A stretch of 64,000 nt of DNA from Perlabentimonas sp964490015. Lineage in GTDB: Bacteria > Bacteroidota > Bacteroidia > Bacteroidales > Tenuifilaceae. Below, piece after piece: positions 1 through 11,601 of this stretch. The stretch is taken from NCBI GenBank assembly GCA_964490015.1, contig CAZBBA010000009.1, forward strand, positions 1 through 64,000. Direction: 5' to 3'. A model generated the notes under the pieces. That model did no database searches and was not told where the DNA came from. It saw nothing but the letters and a program-made list of their open reading frames with translations. Position 1 is the stretch's first letter; each line of letters opens with the position of its first letter. The translations under genes were made by a program, and so were the position numbers.

Positions 1-118
1 AAGCCCACCCGTCCCCCTCTCCGAGGGGGAAAGCATCGCCCAAACCTTATCCCATGTTCCATCCCCAAGGGGGTAAAAAAGATACACCCGCACACCCAAA
101 GAACGACCCCCAAAAATT
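1..118. repeat. Dispersed repeat, copy 1 (partial)
   Basis: This GC-rich stretch matches two tandem copies at 601-908. Shared blocks are a hairpin TCCCCCT-loop-AGGGGGA near 11-30, a GCATCGCCCAA block, CATCCCCAAGGGGGTAAAAAA near 59-80, and a CACCCAAAGAACG block near 93-105. The same block order and strand as the other copies make it a direct repeat. It lies just downstream of the DUF559 gene (173-532, minus strand), and the window edge cuts its left part. It has no coding potential that I would defend. Confidence 0.75.
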
Positions 119-172
119 CGAAAACCACCCCCGCCGAGTCTTCTTGCCTAATTATATCTTGAGAATTACAAA

Positions 173-532
173 CTACAAATACTCAGAAATTTTCTTTAAC
201 ACATTATCGATATCGTTAAGCTCATCGTTTCTAATTCGTAGCACTCTAATCCCCATGGAGTTTAGTATATTATCCCTAATTGCATCTCTTTCCTTCGTTT
301 TTAAATGGATTAACCCATCTAGCTCCACAGCGAGTTTTACCTCTGCGCAGTAAAAGTCTGGAACATAAAAAAAGTGTTCATTGCCAACTGATTCGTATAT
401 TACTGGATGCTGCCGCAAAAACTTCTTGCCGTTTAGCCTTCGTTTACGCAAGTACCTCCACAGAAATACCTCTTCAGGAGTCTGGTTTCTTCTCAATTTC
501 TGAGCTCTACTTTTTATATCTGGATATTTCAT
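173..532 (-). CDS. DUF559 endonuclease-like protein
   Basis: A 119-residue protein of the DUF559 family, a compact PD-(D/E)xK-like nuclease fold related to Vsr-type very-short-patch repair enzymes. The start MKYPDIKSRAQKLRRNQTP and the region VPDFYC...LAVELDG...H are typical; the Asp of PDF and the acidic residues of VELDG are the probable metal-binding residues, followed by GIRVLRIRNDE near the C-terminus. The length is normal for the family, so it looks intact. It stands alone, between a partial repeat copy (1-118) and two tandem copies of the same repeat (601-908). Members are often solitary genes in Bacteroidota intergenic DNA. Substrate and role are not known to me; a function in DNA repair or mobile DNA is inference. 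Confidence 0.8.
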   Translation of the reverse strand: MKYPDIKSRAQKLRRNQTPEEVFLWRYLRKRRLNGKKFLRQHPVIYESVGNEHFFYVPDFYCAEVKLAVELDGLIHLKTKERDAIRDNILNSMGIRVLRIRNDELNDIDNVLKKISEYL

Positions 533-600
533 TGCACAAAAGCCAGTTAAAGTAACGTAGACCTAAACTATCGCCTCTATAAAAGAACAACCCCAAAAAC

Positions 601-754
601 CATAAACCATCCCCTCCCAATCTTCATTCAATCCGCAACACCCACCCGTCCCCCTCCCCGAGGGGGAATGCATCGCCCAACCAACTCGCAGGTTTCATCC
701 CCAAGGGGGTAAAAAATGCACACTCGTAACCCTAATGAACGCCCCGCAAAAAAC
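601..754. repeat. 154-bp tandem repeat, copy 2
   Basis: The unit starts with CATAAACCA at 601 and restarts with the same word at 755, giving a 154-bp period. Inside it carry a TCCCCCT-CCCCG-AGGGGGA hairpin (about 649-667) and a second C-run/G-run pair (about 697-709). It is the same family as copy 1. It is rich in C on this strand and poor in coding signal. Confidence 0.75.
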
Positions 755-908
755 CATAAACCACCCCCTCCCAATCTTCATTCAACCCTCAACACCCACC
801 CGTCCCCCTCCCCGAGGGGGACAGCGTTGTCCAAACCTTTCTCAGTTTCCATCCCCAAGGGGGTAAAAAAAACACACCCGACAACCCAAAGAACGCCCCC
901 CCCCAAAA
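755..908. repeat. 154-bp tandem repeat, copy 3
   Basis: Head-to-tail continuation of copy 2 with the same block order: CATAAACCACCCCCTCCCAA at 755, the hairpin around 803-821, the CCCCAAGGGGGTAAAAAA block around 853-870, and AACCCAAAGAACGCCCC near 884-900. Together with copy 1 it brackets the DUF559 gene. From 909 to 1150 I see only AT-rich DNA without features I can name. Confidence 0.75.
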
Positions 909-1153
909 AACCACAACCACTAAATTCTAATACTTGAAACTAGCTTATTACCGTTGCTCTTAAACTGTAGATTATAATATCATTGCTCCTAATCCTTTGA
1001 GATTTAAAATAAATACTCTAGTTTTACTATACGAATTTATGGGGAAGTGAGTTTTATTTCCGAGGAATTAATTTGCGATTGTGCAGTAAACCAATGCCAA
1101 ACTGCCCGATCTAAATCAAAATTACTCACTTTTTTGACAAAACCCATATCTTT

Positions 1154-1169
1154 TGTGACGAATGTCACG
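1154..1169. promoter_or_regulatory. CRP/FNR-family-like operator
   Basis: The sequence TGTGACGAATGTCACG is TGTGA-N6-TCACG, nine of ten positions of the classical CRP half-site pair TGTGA-N6-TCACA, and contains a perfect GTGAC/GTCAC inverted repeat. It sits where a -33 element would be for the -7 box at 1188-1195, the arrangement expected for an activator-dependent promoter of the adhesin gene. The regulator is not in this window, so naming it as CRP-like is inference from the motif. Confidence 0.5.
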
Positions 1170-1187
1170 TATGAGAGGGTAAAATAT

Positions 1188-1195
1188 TATTTTTG
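1188..1195 (+). promoter_or_regulatory. -7 promoter box of the adhesin gene
   Basis: TATTTTTG is an exact match to the Bacteroidota -7 consensus TAnnTTTG. No TTG lies at the usual -33 spacing; the operator at 1154-1169 occupies that place. Transcription would begin near 1200, which rules out the in-frame GTG at 1047 as start and fits the ATG at 1215. Confidence 0.5.
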
Positions 1196-1214
1196 CTTTG
1201 GATTTTCTATATCT

Positions 1215-4200
1215 ATGAACCATAACCTGCCTTTAGCTAGCTATATACCCGGTTTTATTCGCAGAAGTGCATTGGGCGCTTTGCTTTGTGTACTCTTCTC
1301 CTTTGGCTCCTTTGCCCAAACCGATACAGAGTTCTGGTTTGTGGTGCCTGATATAACTTTATTTCACCCAAATACAGGAGGAGGGGGAATTCCCGCTTAT
1401 TTTAGATTTGCATCGGGCGATTTACCAGCTAATGTTACTATTACAATGCCAGCAAATGAATTTAGTCCATCAAATCCTGATGGTTTTGTTCCTATAACCT
1501 TTAGCATGGCAGCGAATGCCATGCATTCTGAAAATGTATCTAATCTTATAGCACAACAGATTGCTGGGGTTTGGACAGATATGAATAAGTTAGAGAATAA
1601 ACCCTTAACCGCTGATGGTATTAACAAGTTTGGACTTAAAATAGTTTCTGATAACGATATCACAGCATATTTTGAATCTGGTAATGCGGTAAATAAAGAT
1701 CTTTATGCTTTGAAGGGTAAAAATGCTTTAGGAACAGAGTTTTATACCCCTTTTCAAACTTGGTCTAGAAATAGAACTGGGACTAGTGAACCACACCGAG
1801 CATATTCTGCAATTGATATTGTTGCAACAGAGGATGGGACAATTATTACTTTTAAACTTAAAAATGGCATTGCCGCTAGTTATGGGGGGCCAGGTGCAAG
1901 CATGACCAATATCATTGCTGGTGGAACCCATACTATTACTTTAAATCAAGGTGAAACATTTTCATTATTCCCATTAGGGAAAAGTATCTTACCTACTGAT
2001 AGATTAGTTGGTACAAGAATTACTTCGAATAGGCCTATTGCTGTTACAATTAAAGATGACTCTGTATATCATGGGGTTAACTGGGATAGCACAGGTTCAA
2101 ATGATCAGTACGGAGATCAGTTGGTCCCCACCTCTATTATTGGGAAAGAGTATGCAATAATAAATACTGGATTAAGAAATCCTCATGACGATATTTATGT
2201 TTTGGCCACTCAGGATGGGACTACGGCAAGTATTGATGGCGTAGATTATAACCTTGATGCTGGAGATCAGCAATGGGTAAGATTTCCTAGCGCCTTTGCA
2301 ACTAAGCGTTTTATCAGAGTTATTTCTGATAAACCAGTTTATGTTTTACATATAGGCGGAGCTGTCGATGCTGGTGATGTTAGAGAGGTTGGGGGTGCAA
2401 TTCTTCCTCCTATTGATAAGTGTACGGGAAGTACAAAAGTATCCTTTGTAAGAAGTTATGGAGAGCCCTTTACTATTATTCTTATGGTTCGAAAGGGTGC
2501 TGAGGGTAACTTTAGAAGGTTTGTTAATGGGTTACCGAGGACGATGCCTGCCTTAACATGGTATCCACTTCCTGCTCCCTCAGAGTGGAGCGTAACTCGG
2601 ATCGAAGCTAATAACACCACCGATTATCCTGTAAACTCATCCCAAATGTTTGAGAATACGGAGGACATTTTCCACTTGGGTATCCTTAATGGTAATGCTT
2701 CGGGTGGAGCATTCTATGGGTATTTCTCCGACTTTAACGAGCTAAAAGCGAGTGGGGTTGTGGCTGGTACAGCAACCCAACAGTTTCTTTTCTCCTGCTT
2801 TGGCGAAACCGTTCAGCTTTATGCCAAGGGTGGGACAGAGTATAAATGGTATCAGGACGAGTTTGATCCCGCCATTTCTTTAAATGACGATGAGATTCAT
2901 AATCCCTTCGCCAATCCGACAACCAATACCAACTATAAAGTTGTTGTTTCTGGAGCATGCAATATGAAGGACTCTGCATATATTAACGTGCAGGTTTCGA
3001 CTCAAATTATTGCAAATTTTACAACCGATGTGGTAGCAGGATGTGCACCGCTTGATGTTACTTTTTCCGATAACTCAACGGGAGTTTACTCCTGGCAGTA
3101 CAATATGGGCGATGGGTCCGATTACTACCGATGGGATCTAAATGCTGGAACTGCTACAATTCCCGACCCCCCTACTCCTTTTGAGTTTACACATACCTTT
3201 AACAATACCACCAATGCGCCAATAGAATACACCATAACCTTATTAGCGCGTAATAATAATAGTTGTAGCGATATCTACACCAAGCGCATAGTGGTGTATC
3301 CGCAGATTAATGCCAGCTATACCCAAGCCAACGTATCGGCAAATCCGTTATGTGCAAACCCGCTGGAGGTGCGGTTTACCAATACCTCATCGAGCAATAC
3401 CGATAATAACTATTACTGGAACTTTGGCGATGGGTTTAACCGGGTTTCCGATGTGCATAACGAGGTTTTTACACATAATTTTACCAATACCGAGCTTACG
3501 CCCAAAACTTTCGATATTGAGATGGTGGCGGTATCGCCAGAGGGAGGTTGCCGCGATACGGCAACTTCGCAGGTTACTGTAACCTCGTTTTACGAACCCA
3601 GCTTTACCCTCGACAAAACCAACGGCTGCGGCCCGCTTACCGTAAATGTTACCAACACCTCTGCTGGCGATATTGTGGCCTACAGCTGGACCCTATCTCC
3701 CCTTGTTGCTGCAACACCTGCCGATGGAAGCAATTTTACGTTAAATCTGCAAAATCTCGGCTCAACTCCAATTGTATATGAACTATCACTTACTGTTACC
3801 AATTCCAGTGGATGCTCCAAGACATCGGATATTCAGCAAATAACGGTTTACCCTTACGTTAGTACCGGATTCGATGCTCCAGCACAGGTGTGTAATAATA
3901 CTCCTGTTGCATTTTCGAATAACACAACAACTACGAATCCATCAACCTACTCGTGGGACTTTGGTGATGGAGCAGGGTCATCTCTTGTAAACCCTTCGCA
4001 TACATACAACAACACGCATACCGATCTTATTCTTGGCTATATAAACCATACATATAATGTTACGCTAACCGTTACCAACCCTTGGGGTTGTAGCAATAGC
4101 TTCTCACGGAATATTGAGGTTGGAGCGCTCAACGAACCCGATTTTGTGCTTTTCCCCGCCGAGGGGTGTTCACCGCTTGAGGTTACTTTTCAGAATAACT

Positions 4201-7200
4201 CCTTGGGTCACCCAAGCTTTACCCGTGTGTGGAGCTTCTCCGATGGTTCACCCAATAGCAATGCCATAACCCCACCAAACCGCACATTTATAAATAATGG
4301 AACTACGCCACTTCCGGTTACAGTGAGGTATACTGCAACAAATGGCATGGGATGCAGCGATTTTGTGGAGCGAAATGTGGTGGTTTACCCCAAGGTAAAT
4401 GTCGATTTTTCGCCAAAACTTGTTACAATTTGCGATTCTGTTCAAGTCAATTTTGCAGGATCAGTAACACCGGCATTACCCGATATTACCTACAGCTGGA
4501 GCTTTGGCGATGGTGCAACGGGAATGGGAAGCAACACCTCCCATATTTTCCGCAACTTTGGCAATGCTAGTCAAACCTACACCACCACGCTAGTTGCCCG
4601 GAGCGAGTTCAACTGTATCGATATCGAAAATACTACGGTTACCGTAAGCCCAAATATTAAAGCGCTATTTAGCGCTAGCCGGGCCGAGATTTGCTCGGGC
4701 GAGAGTATTACCTTTACCTACCACCGAATGGGTAGCATTCAGAACTACAGCTTTGTGTTTGTTGGCTACACCGATAATGTTTGGCCGGGTGACGCTTCAG
4801 CGCTTGGTTCTTTCACCAAAACCTTTACCAACAATACCAACTCGCCCATGCCCATAACCGTTAGGTTAACGGTTAGCAATGGCGATGCGGGTTGCAATAA
4901 GGTATATGAGATTCCCATTGTAGTTAATCCTGCCATAACTCCAAACTTTACCTGGAGCGATAATGGGAATCCGCTGGGCTGCGAACCGCTAAATGCAACC
5001 TTTACCAATACCACCACTTACACAGGTGGCGGTGCTTTTACTGGAACCTACAGTTGGAATTTTGGCGATGGCGCATCGTCGGCCGAGGTTTCGCCAAACC
5101 ATACATTCTATAATAATAGCCCATCGGCAGCTGCAACATATACAGTTACCCTAACCGTAACCTCGGAGCATGGATGTGTGGCAACTGCTCCAACGCAGGA
5201 TATCGAAGTGCAACCACGCCTAAAGGCTGGATTTACATTCGATCAGTCATCCAGCTGCACCCCATTTAATGTTACATTCAATCCGGGTAGTAGCGTGGGC
5301 GCAACGCAGTACCATTGGTCGTACGATGGGGCAATTCCCCCTGAAACTTTAGCCACAAATGCTCCATTTACCAGAGCTTTTACCAATACCGATCCCAATT
5401 CCATAGCGACATATAATATTACTTTGACCGTTGAAAATACGGCTGGTTGTACCGATGTGCTAACGCGAACCATTGAGGTTTACCCCGAGGTTATTGCCGA
5501 TTTTGTGAATAGTGGAACCACCCCTCTCAGCGGTTGCTCCGACCATACGATTACTTTTGAGAATCAATCCACAGGTGGTAGCCTTACCTTTATTTGGGAT
5601 TTTGGCGATGGCACAACCTACACCACCACCAATGTTGCCGAGGATGTTACCCATACATTTACAAATATTGGAACTACTGATATCCCTTACACTGTCCGAC
5701 TAACCGCCATTAACCCCAACGGGTGTTCTACATTCAGGGAGTTAACAGTTACGGTGCATCCCAAGGTTGAGGCTAACTTTAGCATTGCCAGCGTGGCCAG
5801 CTGCGTAAGTACAACCAGCCCATTTGTTCTAAATGTAAGCGCACCAGCCATTGCCAATATAAACTACTCGTGGACATTTAATGGCGAAACCAGCACCGGA
5901 ACTAACCCTGTATTCTCGCCCATTACCGAGAATAAAACCGGGGCAAATGAGTATTACAATATTGTGTTAACTGCAACAGGAACAGGGCTGGGAAGTTGCA
6001 CTGCTGTTAACAACACGCAAACTGTAACCATCTACCCCGAGGTGCAGGCGCAGTGGAATGGTGATTTAACGGCACAGTGTTCTCCTGCGAGTTTAAATCT
6101 TACAAATACTTCCGATTTATTCTTGGCGGCTAATCCTGTTACCAATGTTCACTGGCAGGTTTTCGATGTGGCAAATACTTTGGTTGCAAGTTCCAGCGCC
6201 CTAAGTTTCACACCAACGCTACTTAACAACAGCCATACTGCCCAAAGTAATTTCAATATCAGAATTACCGCCACCAGTGCCGATGGCTGCGTGGGAATGT
6301 ATGAGGAGTCGTTTACGGTTAATCCCGAGCCGCTGGCACGGTTTAATGTAAATATCACCGAGCAGTGTACTCCTGTTGAGATTCAGGTTGTAGACCAAAG
6401 TACCACAATTGCCAATGGCGATTATACTTGGGACTGGGACGGAGGCACTGAGGTTAATACTTCCGGACAAAACTATACCGTTACCTACCAAAACGATACC
6501 GAGGTTGACGATTTCAAGCATATCTCCTTAACACTCGAAAATCAGTATAATTGTACAAGTAGCTACGATTACCTATTTACCGTTACACCAAAGGTTAACG
6601 CCATTATTAGCGGTGCATCAGTCGATCAGATTTGCGGCTCCGAGATTATAACATTTAGCAACGCCTCTACCGGTGGAATTCATAGGTATAACTGGGATTT
6701 TGGCGATGGCAATAAGCTGGAGATCGATAGTAAAGGTGATGTTTCCCATACCTTTATCAATAATGGCTTAGTCCCTCTCAATAGAGTTGTTACTCTTACC
6801 GCTACTAATTCCATTGGTTGTACCAACGATGTTGCAGCCACATACAATATTGTGGTTTACCCCCGTGTGGTGGCGGCTCAAAGTTTTACTTTGGGAGATA
6901 TTTGTGGTGGTCAGGTAGAGCTAAATCTAAATAATGCTTCCACCAATAAGGATGTAGTCGTTTTGTCGGCTACAAATACTTTCGAGTGGCAGTTTACCAC
7001 TGCCGATGCTGGTGGCGCTTCTCAAGTATTTACTCCCGCCGATGCTAATCCCGTGCTGGGAAATACCGATAGGATTAATCCTGTAACCTACAACCTTAAC
7101 TTTTTGGCGCAGTCAGTTTGGAATTACAATGGCAACCCAACCCACACCTGTGTCGACAATGTGACAGGCGAGGATGTAGTTGTTTATCCAAATCTTGTTC

Positions 7201-7374
7201 CAGTTTACAATAGCCCACTTGCCGAATGTTCAGGTCAAACAGGAGTACTGCTTACCTTTACTAAGGATGATGCTAATAGCAGTGGGGGTGGAGTAGGTGA
7301 TGTTACCCTGGAGTGGAACTTCGGCGATGGCAACACACAGTCGTCAACCTACCAGAGTGTATCGCACACCTTCC
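1215..7374 (+). CDS. Giant T9SS PKD-repeat adhesin, N-terminal part
   Basis: This is the N-terminal 2,053 codons of a giant secreted surface protein, cut by the N run. I chose ATG 1215 because a signal peptide follows directly (basic start, hydrophobic core, cleavage near SFAQ) and the promoter lies at 1188-1195; the frame stays open upstream to a GTG at 1047. After the signal peptide comes a globular domain of about 500 residues resembling the IgGFc-binding-type N-terminal domain found on Bacteroidota adhesins. From about 3000 on, PKD-like domains of 80-120 residues follow, most with a W-x-FGDG motif and linkers of the VYP type; sixteen begin before the gap. Most carry two cysteines (GCxPL near the start and a second before the last strand), suggesting one disulfide per domain. 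The partner is the PorP/SprF protein at 12329. It belongs to the SprB-like adhesin class; the ligand is unknown. Confidence 0.85.
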
Positions 7375-8784
7375 NNNNNNNNNNNNNNNNNNNNNNNNNN
7401 NNNNNNNNNNNNNNNNNNNNNNNNNNNNNNNNNNNNNNNNNNNNNNNNNNNNNNNNNNNNNNNNNNNNNNNNNNTCAACCTGAGCAACGTTCCGTTTATC
7501 ACCCCCACCACGGCCACGGCCACGCAGATCGCCACGGGCTGTACCGCGCCGGTTACCGTTCCCGTAACGGTATACCCTCGTGTTTCCGCCGCGCAGAGCT
7601 TCACGCTGGGCGATTTATGCGGGGGCGAGGTGGATATCACGCTGGTGAACGCCTCGAGCAATACCGCAGTAACCCATGGCTCAGCCACCAACCGCTACGA
7701 GTGGCGCTTTACCACAGGTGATCCCAATGGTGTTCCGCAGACCTTTACTGGCGCAGGAAACTACTCGTTGCAAAATATTGGTGCCATAACCCCCGTAACG
7801 TACTCGCTGGAGTTCTTTGCCGAGACGGTTTGGAATATTGGAACCGCAGACGAGAAGTTTTGCTCCGACGTGATCAACCCCACCACGCAGGTGGTGGTTT
7901 ACCCGGAACTTATTCCGGTTTACGCTGCCCCCGACTCCGAGTGCTCAGGACAATCGGGCGTTTCGCTCACGTTCGTGAAGCAGGGCAGCAGCAGCGGCGG
8001 CGATGTGAACGATGTTGCCCTGGTGTGGAACTTCGGCGATGGCAACACGCAGTCATCCACCTTCCAGAGTGTATCGCACACCTTCCTCAACCTGAGCAAC
8101 GTTCCGTTTATCACCCCCACCACGGCCACGGCCACGCAGATTGCCACGGGCTGTACCGCGCCGGTTACTGTTCCAGTCACCGTATACCCGAGAGTAACAG
8201 CGGTACAAAGTTTTGTTCTTGGCGATTTGTGTGATGGTACTGTTGAGTTAACGCTTTCAAATGGCTCGTCGAATCTGGGTGTAACCCATGCCGATGCAAC
8301 AAACTCGTACCAATGGGTGTTTACGCCCAACGATATTACCAATGGGGTTGCTCAAACCATAAGCACCACCGGGACATACTCCTTAGTTAATAATGGCGCT
8401 ATAACACCTGTTGTTTACTCATTGCAGTTTACTGCACAAACCGCTTGGGCCGATGGAAATATTTGTGATCATAATATTACAGGCCAGAATGTGACGGTGT
8501 ACCCCAACCTTAATCCAATCTATGAGATCCCACCTGCGATTTGCTCTGGCCTAACGGGCGCAACTTTAGAATTTGTTAAGAATGCTGCAAGCAGTGGAGG
8601 AGGCATAAGTGATGTAAGTATTCAGTGGGATTTTAGCGATGGCAATACCCGAACCACAACTTTCGACCCCACGGTATCGAAGTTATTTACCAATTTAGGC
8701 GATGTTGATTTTACTACCCGTACCAAGATATTGGCCACGCAGCTGGCAACGGGTTGTACAGCTTACCGCGAGATTGATGTACTT
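6855..8784 (+). repeat. Long internal repeats of the adhesin gene (about 612 nt)
   Basis: Units starting at about 6855, 7570 and 8182 each encode a pair of PKD domains of about 204 residues, with shared landmarks QSFxLGDLC near the start and FGDGNTQSS near the end. Conservation is highest at the DNA level around the gap: 7475-7570 is nearly identical to 8087-8182, and 7300-7374 to 8012-8086. The middle unit looks more GC-rich in third positions than its surroundings. The third unit is clearly more diverged. Confidence 0.8.
7375..7474. other. Assembly gap (100 N)
   Basis: Exactly 100 N, the conventional placeholder for a gap of unknown size. The bases on each side (ending ACACCTTCC and starting TCAACCTGAG) are contiguous in the next repeat unit at about 8078-8096. 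The gap therefore sits inside a repeat that assemblers collapse, and closing it with zero bases restores the reading frame. Confidence 0.97.
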
Positions 8785-11601
8785 GTGCATCCCAAGGTTG
8801 AGTCGATTTTTGCATTCGAGAAGGGCGATGAATGCTTATACCCGTTACCGGTAACCTTTAGCAATGCATCTAAGTTTGCAGCATCTAATCCTGGAGTAAC
8901 CACAACATTCCACTGGGATTACGATTACGAGTGGGCTGGAACCTGGCAGGAGGATACCCGCACATCCAGCGCATCGCACACCTACTCGTTCTACAATGCA
9001 CAACCTAACGCCAAGGTCGATTACGATATTACTTTGGCAATTCAACAACTCCATACCGTATCGGGCTTGACATGTTCCAATAGTTCTACCCGAACAATTA
9101 CCGTGTACCCCGAGCTAATCGCTACCTTCAATCTTCCAGTAATTGAGGGTTGTAATCCGCTTACCGTATCGTTCGACGATAACAGTACCGGCGTTTTGGT
9201 TGCCGAAGGCGGACGATACCAGTGGACCTTTGGCGATGGAACAGGCTCTACCAATGTAAATCCTATCGATAAGATATATGGCCATAGCAATCGCAACCAA
9301 TCAGTAAATTACCCCATTGGGTTAACTATTACAAACCCATTGGGTTGCCAAAAGAGCCACTCGGGCAGCATCGAGGTGTATCCATTGGTGGTGTCGTCGT
9401 TTAATGTTGCGCAGGTAGAAGGGTGTACGCCTTTGGATGTTAATGTTAGCAACACATCCACATCCAATGCATACGTGTACCAGTGGAATTTCCAAAACGG
9501 ATTGCCAGCAAATGCCACCAGCGCACAACCCGGCACTGTTCGGTTTGTTAACACCCTTGCTCCACCCGACGTACTTGCCATTCAAAAACCCACATTGCAC
9601 CTGCAAACAGCCTTAAATCAGTCGGTTTACCCCGTTGGCAATGGCTGTGCCGAAACACATGAGGCCGTAGTAACTGTTTTCCCACATGTGTACCCCAGCT
9701 TCGATGCCGATCTGCAGGATTGTCATCCGCTTAAGGTCGATTTCGATAATACCACGCATATCTTTGGCGGAACTAGTAATGGCTCCTATCGATGGAATTT
9801 CGGCAACGGTGTTCAGTCTAACTTCGAGAATTACTCTCAAATCTACCTAAATACATCGCTTACCAGCAACCGAACCTTTGATGGCAAGCTGTATGCACAA
9901 TCGGAGCATGGCTGTACTGATTCCATCGATTTCCAGGTGGTGGTTTTCCCAAAACCCCAGTCGCGCATGGAATTAGCCGACTACATGGATTGTTCTCCAT
10001 TCGATATGCAGATTCAAAACCTGTCGGTTGGTAAGAATAAGGGTAGCACGCTTAGGTTTGACTACAACTTTGGCGATGGAGCCGATTCAACCACCTACAG
10101 CGCCGATATAATGAATCATAGGTTTAGGAATACCAGCAACAATATTCAACCCTATATGATATCGCTATATGTGGAAACCGAGGATGGTTGCAGCGACTTC
10201 TCATCGCAAACCATTCAGGTGTACCCCGAGGTTACCGCGCACTTTAACTTTAGGGATAATATCGATGAAAACTGTAACCCATTCAATGTCCAGTTCGATA
10301 ATAATTCGGTAAATGCTTGGTACTACGAGTGGGACTTTAACGATGGCGCTAGCTCTTACCTGTATGAACCCGTTTACCGATTCGTGAATAATACGGTTAA
10401 TGACAGGACTTACTATGTTGAGCTAACCGCAATATCGGAGTTCGACTGCGAAGATACCTACACACTGCCGCTAACAGTATTTGCAGCACCAATTGTCGAT
10501 TATGCAATTTATCCCCCACTTTTGGTTTATCCTGAGGCTCGGTTCGAATTTAGGAACCAATCGCGTCCTGGCAATATGCCTGCCAACTGGATTCATCACT
10601 GGGAGTATGGCGATGGGTATACCAACAACACCCAAAGCGCTACACACCAACATGAATACGAAACATGGGGGCCACGAACGAATAACTTTAAGTACACAAC
10701 CGCTCTTACTATTGATAATGGGAAGTGCTCTGATACGAAAATACTGGACGTTACCCTGTTGCCCCCTGAGCCCGTTTCGGTGTTTAAAGCCGATAGGTAT
10801 CAGTCGTGCTCACCGTTGATAGTTAACTTTACCAACGAGGCCGAATACTACTACACCTCTCAGGAAGAGATTGCCTTCGAATGGAGGGTTAACGATGTGG
10901 TATTCTCCAATGAGGCTGAGCCAAGCTACACATTTGTAGAACCAGGATATTACAACGTTAGCCTTTCGGTTTACGGCGATGGTGGAGAGAAGCATTTCTA
11001 CCAAACCTTTAGGGTGTTTGAGAATCCCGTGGCCAACTTTGAGGCATTACCCGAAAAGGTTACGCTCCCCAATGCCAAGGTACACTTCTTCAACCTTTCA
11101 CAGAAAGGTGACCGATACCATTGGTACTTTGGGGATGGCGATTACTCCACCGATAAGGATCCAGTTCATATTTATAACGAGATTGGTGAGTACCGGGTAA
11201 GTCTTACTGCATATGCTACTTACGACTATAATGGAGATGTATACGAGTGTATTGATATAAGCTCAAAATTCCCAGCCGTTTGGGTTACAGGTACTGGTCG
11301 AATCCGTTTCCCCAACGCCTTTGTGCCCAGCAAGCTGGGGCCCAATGGGGGTTACTACGATGCGGTGGACTACAAGAACGAGGTATTCCACCCCGTGGCC
11401 GAGGGTGTGGTGGAGTATAAGTTGCTCATCTTCAATCGCTGGGGTGAGCAGATTTTCGAAAGCAACGATATTAAGATAGGATGGGATGGCTACTACAAGG
11501 GCAAACTGGCCAACCAGGATGTGTATGTATGGCGTGCCATTGGCCGTTTCTCCAACGGACAGATGTTCGACGAGCGGGGTAATGTTACGTTGTTGAGGTA
11601 G
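7475..11601 (+). CDS. Giant T9SS PKD-repeat adhesin, C-terminal part
   Basis: Continuation of the adhesin after the gap, 1,375 codons including the stop. It is in a different frame from the first part only because 100 is not a multiple of three; direct joining gives an in-frame HTF-L-NLSNVPF as in the next unit. Thirteen more PKD-like domains begin here, giving 29 visible in total. The last about 100 residues (from about 11290, starting GRIRFPNAFVPS, with FNRWGEQIFES and GWDGYYKGK) match the gliding-motility-associated C-terminal domain (CHU_C/TIGR04131, type B), the T9SS secretion signal used by SprB-like proteins, which usually need a PorP/SprF partner. With no extra sequence in the gap the whole protein would be 3,428 residues; missing repeats would make it longer. 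The stop is followed by degenerate repeats, not by an obvious terminator. Confidence 0.88.

Noticed and set aside
601..908. CRISPR array
   Set aside because: The period is 154 bp with conserved hairpins throughout, not short repeats with unique spacers, and there are no cas genes.
1047..1214. GTG start at 1047 for the giant adhesin
   Set aside because: Frame is open, but the CRP-like site, the -7 box and a clean signal peptide at ATG 1215 argue that the upstream region is not translated.
7297..7721. Two separate overlapping genes around the gap
   Set aside because: The frame change is caused by the 100-N placeholder. Joining the flanks gives one continuous repeat unit.
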